A DNA stretch of 15,931 nucleotides from Asterionellopsis glacialis (Eukaryota > Bacillariophyta > Plagiogrammaphyceae > Rhaphoneidales > Asterionellopsidaceae). Both the position numbers and the translations under genes were made by a program. Under the pieces are notes generated by a model. That model was not told the origin of the DNA, made no database searches, and saw only the letters and a list, made by a program, of their open reading frames with translations. This document shows positions 8,591 to 15,931 of the stretch, one piece after another; position 1 is the first letter of the stretch, and every line of letters starts with the position of its first letter. The stretch is taken from contig WKLE02000230.1 in NCBI GenBank assembly GCA_014885115.2, positions 7,558 to 23,488 on the forward strand. The letters are read 5' to 3'.

Positions 8591-8950
8591 TAACAAAGTT
8601 GCTTTAATCACTTGATTGTGTCAACAAGTTCATCGTACATGCTCCAACAAAAAACTCGCACCTTTTTTTTTTTGGAGGAAGCACGTGGCTTGATTCATGG
8701 CTCGCTGTTGATCAAATTCATTTCAGTCACTGACATAAAAAAGCAACATGCTCAAGTGAAAAAGTCGACCAAGACAAATTTTTTATCTTGATCTGCTCAC
8801 GTGAAAAAAAGGGGCGAAAAGGTCATGTTCGGACGCATGCTAAAAAAAAACAATCAATCTCATTGCATGCTTGCCTTGTCCAGTTAATTATTTAAGGTGA
8901 TGAATGTTGTGCAACAACATGCATTTTAAAGCAATCCAAATCTTGTTTTG
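8591..8950. other. A/T-rich spacer without a gene
   Basis: The spacer holds A and T homopolymer runs (a T run near 8664-8675 and an A run near 8842-8850) and one further TGACATAAAAAA copy at 8730-8741. Nothing coding is supported. It should contain the 3' UTR of the minus-strand gene that ends at 8951. Confidence 0.4.
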
Positions 8951-10282
8951 CTAAAGAGGTCTGAGGTCATTTTGCAAGTTGTGTCTTGTCCTTTTTCTTG
9001 TGTTTGACATGCTTTCTTCGTCATCCTCGTGCAAATCAGGACTGGTTGGATTGTTGTTGTTGTGTTGCTCGTTTTCAAACCTTTTTAAAAAGTCATCTTC
9101 TGACTCTTTGGAATGATCAAAAACTTCTGTCTCCTCTCTTTTTTGAACGTCCGGACCAAGTCCCTTGGATCTTCTTTTTTTGCCACTGTGGTTCACAATT
9201 GTCCTGAAGATTTGCAATGTGATCCTTGTCAAAGTTCTCACCTGATTCTGATTTCCGGTTCTTAATGACCGCACGCACAAGTTTGTTGCATCGCTTAAGA
9301 CCTTCTGATTTCCAACCATCGAAAGATGAATTACCTTCACGCACGTTGTTTGTGTGTTTTGATTCTAAATCCTTGCGTTTTTTAACATCAACAATGTCAT
9401 GTTCATGCATGTGATTCCATTTTTCCCACCCGTTTTTGAGCGCCAACAAACTGAATGCTTCATCTGAAGAACTAACAACTGCACTGATTGGAATGTCGTT
9501 TCCATTCAATTTTGCCCACAGCACATCTCAAAATGCAGTCGTAAAAAAATTTGCACGCTCTGTTTTTTTTTTTCTCATCTTTAAAATGTTCTCCAAAGTC
9601 ACATTCTTGTGACCCTCTTTGAAACAAGAAAAGAGCAAAACATCGATTGAATTAGAACCAAAAGTGCGTGGAGACATCACTTCAGGACAAAATCACCTTT
9701 GTTCACCATCGTTTCATTGTTCTTTCTGAGTTCCTTCCTCAAATCCAATGGCACTTCGTCCTTGCTGTCAATTGCAGAATGTTTCAACATGAGCATGACT
9801 TGATGCTGGATTGCGCTCTGAACATCAGCACAACGTGTGTTCAAAGCGGTTTTGGCAAAACATTTGCAGGCATTCCAACACTCCCGAAGTTTGTCCTGTT
9901 CCAAATGGAACTGTTCCAAAACATGTCTTCCAAATGTTTTGCTATTGCTGAGGTCGTCAAATTGATCTTCTGATTCTAAAAATTCAATTTCATGAAACAA
10001 AGTGTGCTTTGCCTCTTCACGCATGTCAGCTGCAACGCTCATGTCAAGTTTTGCCTTTTTTCTTGTGCCCAGATTGTTCTGCACAAGGGCTCAGTTTTCC
10101 TGTGTGAGAGCTTCTAACCTGCGTTGCAAACGTTCCAACTCATCCTCAGCCCTGTGCGTGGTGCTGGCGTTTGAGCTTCCGCTCAGACTTCCTTGGTCCG
10201 AACACAGTGGTGAATGTTTGTTGCATGCGATGCTCCTTGGCATGGTGCTTCTCTGCCAAACGAAACGGTGCATGGCGAACAA
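8951..10282 (-). pseudogene. Uncharacterised transposon-associated protein, broken into several frames
   Basis: Reading right to left, four pieces make one coding region. The first (10282-10091) has an S/T-rich segment and a coiled-coil start E-D-E-L-E-R-L-Q-R-R-L-E-A-L, then TGA at 10093-10091. The same frame continues (10090-9677) through a helical domain ending in N-K-G-D-F-V-L-K. A shift near 9686 leads to M-S-P-R-T-F-G-S-N and then TGA at 9530-9528. The same frame goes on with D-V-L-W-A-K-L-N-G-N-D-I-P, D-E-A-F-S-L-L-A-L and F-D-G-W-K-S-E-G-L-K-R-C-N-K-L-V. A last shift near an A7 run (about 9178) leads to an acidic tail ending in TAG at 8951. The G-W-x-x-E-G-x-x-R-x-N-x-L pattern resembles a recurrent uncharacterised family of stramenopile mobile-element proteins. 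Function is unknown; DNA binding is possible. The start is uncertain. Confidence 0.55.
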
Positions 10283-10816
10283 ATTGTTTGTTATGATTGA
10301 AGGGTGCTAGGAAGAGAAGGTTCATGACATGAATGGCGCGCCGGTTTCTTCTTGCAGAGTGATTGCTGCCAGTGAAATCCTGTTGCAGTGGTGCCAGCAT
10401 GCTTTTGTCCCCAAATTGCTCCCGCTTCAAGAACACCAGATGTGCCAGCAGAAATCCACAGTCTTCTCAGTGCTCAAATTTCCATCAAAAATTCTATTCA
10501 AAATTTGCTATCATGTTAGAGCAAAAGATGCATGATCTCCCAATCAGGTGCACGTGAATTGTTTTGTTGTCTTGATTGCTTGACAGACACGTTTTTTATG
10601 ACCAGCATGTGACACACGCCAATCGGGATGATTTGACACAAAGAATGACTTGCGCCTGTTGGCACAAAATTCTAGGCAACAACAATTAATCACATCTCTT
10701 CGAGTCACCCTTTTGTGTTGCTAACGTTTTCATCGACATCTGTTCTCACAGACACCGTTGCACAGAAAGGATGGTTCCATTCAATTGGCAAGGCAATTTC
10801 CAACCGAACTGTGCCT
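10283..10816. other. Spacer with no reliable coding call
   Basis: Open frames on both strands are short and none carries a motif I recognise. A minus-strand frame 10436-10146 overlaps the start of the coiled-coil gene in another frame and could hold its original N-terminus before a frameshift. The rest looks like decayed or spacer DNA. Confidence 0.35.
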
Positions 10817-11541
10817 GTCAAATGTTGACATCTCGTCTGCTGCATGGACAGTCACCAACATTCTTTGCGAGTTTGTCATGGTCTTCATGCAGCATGCTGT
10901 GTTGCTGTTCTGTGTCACCTGGCAGTGTGGTGACGTGCAGTTCCGCGTGAAACAGGTTTCGTGTCGTGGTTAACGGGCATGCTCAGCTGAGTGTTTGTAA
11001 AGTCTCACTCGCAATTTCTTAATGAAAACACGGAACACCTCGTGCTGACCTTTTCATTTCTTTGTGTTCCTCTCCATTGGCAGATTCAGATTAACAAAGT
11101 CTGTCAAGACTTTGGCTGCATTGTGACCACCAAGGACTGCGCGGTCGTTGGTCACTTGACCAACAGCAAACAGCATCACAGTCATAGAATCCGCAATTCC
11201 GTTGTGCGAAAGTGTCATTAGCTTTGTTCACAGCTCAGCAACATCAGGATCCTTTTTGGTGTCCTTGTTTGTCGCTGTTGTCGGATCTCGGCTTGAAGGG
11301 CAAACTGTTTTCACAGTGCTTTTTGCAAAGACACTTCAACACGTGCTGCTGCAAAATCGGGTTCTTTGTTTCGTCAACAATCGTTTCTGTCTCGTTGACA
11401 CTCTCAACCAGCAGGAAAGGATTCTTTTCACGGCATTGATCCTTGACCTGAATCAGTCCTTGTTGTCTTTTTGTGACAAATTCAAAAAGACTTGATTTGC
11501 AACGTGATTGAGCGAGAAAAGCAGCATGGCAGCGTTTTCAG
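10817..11541 (-). pseudogene. Decayed minus-strand coding region without an ATG-initiated frame
   Basis: Three consecutive minus-strand pieces in different frames read like protein, with mixed charged and hydrophobic residues. The first, 11540-11247, is open for 98 codons and includes S-S-L-F-E-F-V-T, G-L-I-Q-V-K-D-Q and N-P-F-L-L-V-E-S-V-N-E-T-E. It ends in TGA, with a second TGA three codons later. The second, about 11227-11054, includes G-G-H-N-A-A-K-V-L-T-D-F-V. The third, about 10979-10820, includes F-H-A-E-L-H-V-T-T-L-P-G-D-T-E. They may be one gene broken by stops and shifts. The first piece recalls the beta-strand C-terminal half of the peptidase family at the right edge, but I cannot confirm this. 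Opposite-strand frames over the same bases look like shadows. Confidence 0.35.
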
Positions 11542-12236
11542 ATGACTCAGCACCAAGGCAATCATTTAGAAAGCAAATGCTCAGTCCCGGGTTTCACATG
11601 GCAAAGAAGGGTTGTTGCGATGTTGAACTCAAAGAGCTCGTGAACTGTGAGTGAAAGGAAATTGTGATCAAAGAACTGGTTGACATCTTGTCTGAGAGGG
11701 AATCAGTTTTTTCTCAGGGAAACAAAAAGAAGAAGCAAGCAAAATTCATGGTGTCCTTCGTGCAAACGCAAGCCTTTTTTGAAAAACACTCAAATGCCAA
11801 CCAGAAAAAAAGAGACCAAGACAAAAACAGTTTGCATGACCTTATTTTTAACAAAGCAGAGACTTTTTTCAGATCGGTTTTCGATGAGGAACCAAGCCAC
11901 AAATGGATAAGAAAATGTTTGGAATGTTCAGCTTTGATCATTCTGCAAGGAGCACCCAAAACGGCGAAGACCAAAGAGGATGTTGTCAATTAGGATGTTG
12001 TCAATCATGACAACACAAACATGATCGGCTGCATTGCACATTGTTCTCACGAACCGGAAATGTTTGTTAACTTGTTGGCTGTGAACACCGCCACGAAGCC
12101 TTCAGAATCACTGCCAAGGGCACTGTCACACACCCGCCCCCCTGAAAAGCATGAAGACATTGTTCAGAACAACACGTCATCTGCAGTGCACACAAGTGAA
12201 TTGAACAACTTTGGCAACATCAGAGAGGGTGTCTGA
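11526..12236 (+). pseudogene. Uncharacterised ORF broken by TGA and by a duplication-made TAG
   Basis: One frame runs from ATG 11526 to TGA 12234-12236 with two internal stops: TGA at 11652-11654 and TAG at 11991-11993. The coding character is good: acidic, lysine-rich and helical segments, K-A-E-T-F-F-R-S-V-F-D-E-E-P then I-R-K-C-L-E-C-S-A-L-I-I-L, with a Cys pair. The TAG lies in a 15-bp perfect-but-one-base tandem duplication (AGGATGTTGTCAATT repeated). Removing one copy leaves the frame open, so the stop is a recent accident. I do not recognise the family. It starts beside the divergent minus-strand remnant, which suggests a shared promoter region. The N-terminal part before 11664 is less certain. 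Confidence 0.45.
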
Positions 12237-12627
12237 ATCACCTGGGGATGAAATTTGTTCGTCAGTCAACCAAAACAAGTCGGCAGTCAAATGAATCATT
12301 TGGTTCTTCTGCATGATTTTTTGGGGAGTGACATAAAAAATTGTGCAGAGTAACTTAAACACTTGACTGAGCAACATGTCAGAAAACCACGTCACACATG
12401 TTTGTCAGCAAGACAAATGAAAAATTTGTTGGTGATGTTTTCTGTGCAAAAGTCAAGGTGAAGTCTCACGTGGTGGTTTTTCTCATGTGTGTGACTCACC
12501 CAAAAAATGACAATTGCACGATTTCAGGCAGTTGTTCTAATTTTTCGGTCTCTTCACCGAAAAAAGGACGAAATTTGTTTTGTCATGCTTTCCATGTCAG
12601 ATTTGTCATCCAGCAACAACCTGAACC
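12237..12627. other. Spacer upstream of the transposase gene
   Basis: The spacer contains one TGACATAAAAAA core at 12329-12340 and A/T-rich stretches. It should hold the transposase promoter; no TATA or initiator can be assigned with confidence. Short frames here are not supported. Confidence 0.4.
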
Positions 12628-15175
12628 ATGAGTCGCAATGTTCGTTCACGACTGCGTCGCATCTGCTCAGGATGCGGATTTCTGTTTCAGACACAGCGGT
12701 CTTACGACGCGCATCTTAGACACAATTCATTTTGTCTAACAGTTCATCTGTGTGACGAAAAAACAAACGAACCATCTGCTGATCAAAACATCACACCGCA
12801 TGGAAAAACGGACTCTGCTGGGTTAACCCAAGACCACATTCCGTTCCACAGTGCAACCAACTTTGGCGATGCAGTCGTTGATGACTTGTCAGTTCCACCG
12901 GACGAGGAGAGACCAGAAGAATTTGATTTTGAACCCGACGTTCATTGCGATGATCTTCCCAAACCTCCAGCATGCGTTTTCGAATCGGAAGAGTTGCTGT
13001 CCGACAGATCGCAAACTTCCAAGGTGTTGTCCAAAGAAACCGCAAGCTGCGTCTAATTGTTGCACAAACTCATGATTGTCGGCAGCCCACTGTGTCTTTT
13101 CGACGAGATGATCAAATGGGCTGTGGACGCTGCCATGAATGGAGTCACATTTCACGCCAACATGCCGTCACGAGCTAAAGTCATGAATGATCTTGAAAAG
13201 AGATGCAAGACAAAGGCTATGAAACCCAAGTCTTTGCTTTATGAACTTGAAGGAGATGTGGCAGAATCGTTGCCTGTGTTTAATTTCAAAGCAATGCTTG
13301 CCTCGTTTCTCTTTATCCATTTTTAACAGAGAGACTCGGAATCAATCCCATGCTTGGAGACCATTGGGTTGCATCAAGAGGCCAGTGGACAACTTGATCA
13401 ACGAAGAACAAGGATCAGACAGTCTCAAAGGTCGTAACAATCGGAACCATCACAGTGCTCTCAGATTGATGTTGAAAGACTTGATGGCAGTCCAAAAGGA
13501 TGGGGGGTGCAAGTGTGATGTGATCATCAGCAACAACATCAATCGGGGCATGCAACTTAAACTCAAGTTGGTGCATGTGATTGGCAACTGTGAAGGTGCA
13601 GACAGTCTGTGTTCTCGGCATGCCTCCCATTCTTTGGGTGTGACCAGTTCATGCCGCGATTGCAAGTGTCTGACTGTTGATGCAGACAGAACGGATTTGG
13701 AATGTGAGTGGAGACAACGCATTGATTTTTTCAATGCCACTGATGCTGAACTGAAACAAATGTCACATTGCAAAGTGACAAATGTTTTTGATGACATTGA
13801 CATGTGTGACAACGCTGGCGGCATCAGTTTGTGCACCCCACCTGAAATTTTGCATTGGAAAAATCTGGGTTTGGACAAAATGGCGGTCCTGCATTTCAAT
13901 GAGCATGTGTTAGGCAACGGTCAAAATGCTAAAACATTCGACGCAACACTTGGTGTGGTCTCTCAATTTTGTCAGCACCATAGTGACAGAGACATGCCCC
14001 TTGTGACGTTCAACAAAGGTTTTGCATCACTGACCAAAAAAAGTGTGAAAGCCGCAGAACATGCTGGACTCATGCTTGCTCATGTCATTGCGTGGCAAAC
14101 GAATGCAGGCAAAGCGTGTTGTCAAAGAAGAGCTGGGTTGGACAAACACAATGAGATGACTGATTTTGTTCATCAATTTGAACAATTGCTTGCATGTGAA
14201 GCTTGGATAAAATGCGGCAAAAAGAACATGAAGACATTGCCTGCTTGCCGACAAACATTTGTCGCTCTGATGCAAAATTGCAAGAAAACAGTGAACCGAG
14301 CTGAGGCTTTGGGTCTGAAAACAACAAAATTCCATCAGACACGCCGCCACATCGTGGATTGCATTTTACGTTTTGGCAGTCCTGAAAACATCAACAGTGC
14401 CCGGAACAAAAATCATCACATCGACAACACAAAGAAACCCGCTAGAACTGCTCAACAACGATGTGATGTTCTAGCTGAACAGACGGCGGTCCGTTGCTAC
14501 CACAAGCATGTCTTGGATCTTGCCAAACACCACGTCAACGAGAATGACGCATGTTTTGCACCTTCAAAACCAAAGCCGGAAACATTTTGCGGAACGAAAT
14601 GCAAACTTGAAGTTGTTTGTGCCGGAATCGACCAAACACAGTGCTCAGTGACTTTTGGATCAAACAAACCATACCACATTCACTGCTCGTTAGCAAATTT
14701 TATTGGCAAGAACATGCTGGATGATAAAATTGGCACGTCCACCACAATTGGGACAGAAATCAATGTTCTGCAAGATGTTTCATTTTGAGCTCACCCTTCT
14801 TGCAGATCAAAGCGACTCTGGCATGATTTCTGTTATTTTCAGACAAATCAAATGCAACACCAGAGGATTGCTAAGTCAAGGTGTTTTGTTGAAGTGCCAG
14901 ACCACATGGACCTGGAATTTGATGCTGGCATTCACGCCATTGCAACTCGTTCAACTCGATCTCCCCAACAGCATTCAGTGCTGCTGAACACTGCACAAAT
15001 GGAAGCATGCAAAAATGGCGAACGGATCCATACAATTGTTAAAATTGAAGACACACTTGCACCTGCTTGCGTTGTAGAAAACATGTTCACTCCAGACGAT
15101 GAGGATTGTGGCCTTGACGACTTTGTTAAAGTGTTCGTGGTCAAACCAAGAGCCCAATGGGTGGATGAATTCTAA
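12628..15175 (+). pseudogene. Plavaka-like DNA transposase with N-terminal zinc finger, inactivated
   Basis: The ATG at 12628 opens a basic N-terminus with a zinc finger CX2CX12HX6C (C-S-G-C ... H-L-R-H-N-S-F-C), a type seen at the start of Plavaka proteins. An acidic linker follows, then TAA at 13054. The same frame goes on with P-L-C-L-F-D-E-M-I-K-W-A to F-N-F-K-A-M-L-A-S-F-L near 13311. The homologous reading then jumps to the +2 frame at S-I-F-N-R-E-T-R-N and A-W-R-P-L-G; the family normally has about a hundred residues between, including a conserved Asp. Next come V-I-G-N-C-E-G-A-D (relatives have G-D), C-R-D-C, and P-P-E-I-L-H-W. TGA at 14786 sits in F-stop-A-H-P, where relatives have Arg. 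The end is V-V-K-P-R-A-Q-W-V-D-E-F and TAA 15173-15175. It would catalyse DNA transposition in the nucleus if intact. Confidence 0.72.
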
Positions 15176-15201
15176 AACATTCTAATCTGTTAAAGCAAAT
15201 G

Positions 15202-15931
15202 TCATCGCAAAAGCATGTTTGGAATTGCTGCTGTGCGAGGCTGTTTTTTTTTGTGTCCGTTTTTCACGGGCCCTTTTTGTTCGAACTTTGGCTTGGGCAA
15301 GAAGAACCTCATGGCAGCAAACACACAATGGTGTTTTCCAACCACACACCAATCCAAAACGTCTCTCGTGATCGGCAACGCAACTTCCACGGTTGAATCA
15401 AACAACCAATTTCCCCATGAAGTCACCACGTGCTTGACTCCGCCATCATCCCCTTGTAAAATGGCAATGGTTGGACATGCCCTTCCGTCTTCTTCACGCA
15501 GCATGCTGCCATTTGAAAGGTCAAGCTTCTCACACTTGTGTTTGAGAACACTGCACGGTTTGCGAAGTTGACGTTCGACCGCGTTCCAAAGTCTGTCCAA
15601 GTTGTCTGCTTTTAGTGACTGTTTTTTCGCTGCGGCATTTGTAGCCTGTGCCACAGTCTTGTGTCCAATGTGGTGTGAACAACTAGCAAAACTGTTGAAA
15701 ACACAGGTTCTCGTGTCGTTTTGCTGATAAAAATGTTTTGGAGCATTTGGCACTCTTGCACGATCAAGCACGTTTGTCTTACCCGTTCTTACATCACCAG
15801 CAGGAAGAACGAACCTTCTGTTGGAGTTCGATTGTAAAAAAAGTCTCATTCTTTCTCCCATGTTCTGCTCTACCCATTCGTTGTTTAACATTTCAATTTT
15901 TCCTTCTGCCGGTTTTCCTTTGTGATGTCCA
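15202..15931 (-). CDS. Papain-like cysteine peptidase domain protein, partial at window edge
   Basis: The frame is open from the window edge to TGA 15204-15202; a TAA follows four codons later in frame. An ATG lies at 15891, but the frame extends upstream beyond the window, so the start is unknown. Numbering from that ATG, C63 (R-T-C-V-F-N-S-F-A-S), H154 (V-K-H-V-V-T-S-W) and N161 or D165 (G-N-W-L-F-D-S) follow the Cys-His-Asn/Asp order of papain-like folds, not the His-Asp-Cys order of Ulp1. The tail K-P-K-F-E-Q-K-G ... K-K-K-Q-P-R is basic and could be a nuclear localisation signal. I recall similar domains in diatom mobile-element proteins. It is convergent with the transposase, 26 bases apart. 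It shows no internal stop, unlike its neighbours. Substrate unknown. Confidence 0.6.
   Translation of the reverse strand, partial: GHHKGKPAEGKIEMLNNEWVEQNMGERMRLFLQSNSNRRFVLPAGDVRTGKTNVLDRARVPNAPKHFYQQNDTRTCVFNSFASCSHHIGHKTVAQATNAAAKKQSLKADNLDRLWNAVERQLRKPCSVLKHKCEKLDLSNGSMLREEDGRACPTIAILQGDDGGVKHVVTSWGNWLFDSTVEVALPITRDVLDWCVVGKHHCVFAAMRFFLPKPKFEQKGPVKNGHKKKQPRTAAIPNMLLR

Noticed and set aside
9170..9190. A-AAA-AAG slippery heptamer on the minus strand as a programmed -1 frameshift
   Set aside because: The two coding frames on either side require a +1 (or -2) change, so the heptamer would shift the wrong way; an indel in the A7 run is simpler.
11202..11495. 97-codon plus-strand ORF
   Set aside because: Hydrophobic, Cys/Phe/Leu-biased composition looks like the antisense of the more protein-like minus-strand frame over the same bases.
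8247..12228. 14-bp identical words CAACATCAGAGAGG at 8247-8260 and 12215-12228 as element direct repeats
   Set aside because: Flanking bases do not align further, and a match of this length is expected about once by chance in AAC-rich sequence of this size.
13015..13060. Small intron that would splice out the TAA at 13054
   Set aside because: Possible GT and AG dinucleotides are too close together and do not remove the stop in frame; a nonsense mutation fits better.

Overview
The window is eukaryotic, repeat-dominated DNA. It most likely comes from a diatom or a related stramenopile alga. The reasons are a Ty1/Copia element whose Gag, integrase tail and reverse transcriptase have the character of the CoDi-type Copia elements of diatoms, and a second set of genes built around a Plavaka-like transposase family that I associate with the same algae. 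No host housekeeping gene, tRNA, rRNA or CRISPR array is visible. All family assignments come from motif recognition by eye; no database search was run.

Layout. Bases 1-166 are a unique stretch that begins with two adjacent hairpins and may be the tail of another element. Bases 167-681 are a GATGTG/GATGCA/GATTTG satellite. Bases 682-7142 are one Copia retrotransposon inserted into that satellite: two LTRs of about 179 bp, a leader, gag, then protease, integrase, a chromodomain-like tail, reverse transcriptase and RNase H. The satellite resumes at 7143-7262. Bases 7263-7910 hold no supported gene, and 7911-8262 are a degenerate ATTGAACAAC/AAC repeat.

From about 8.5 kb to the right edge there is a second, older-looking mobile region. 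A tandem array of about 22 bp with a TGACATAAAAAA core lies at 8479-8590. It is followed by a minus-strand gene (8951-10282), minus-strand coding remnants (about 10817-11541), a divergent plus-strand gene (11526-12236), a plus-strand transposase with an N-terminal zinc finger (12628-15175), and a convergent minus-strand papain-like cysteine peptidase (15202 to the edge). The orientation and tight spacing suggest one multi-gene DNA transposon, now decayed, but its ends are not defined here.

The unifying observation is how the region is decaying. The two Copia LTRs differ at 14 of 176 positions and every difference is a transition. Four sites read TG in one LTR and CA in the other, which is what an ancestral CpG deaminated on opposite strands leaves. 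Seven in-frame stops are TGA, the product of CGA deamination, while one is an unexplained TAA and one is a TAG made by a 15-bp duplication. The transposase region is strongly TpG-rich and CpG-poor. This fits mutation of methylated cytosines in silenced transposons; UGA recoding is a less likely alternative.
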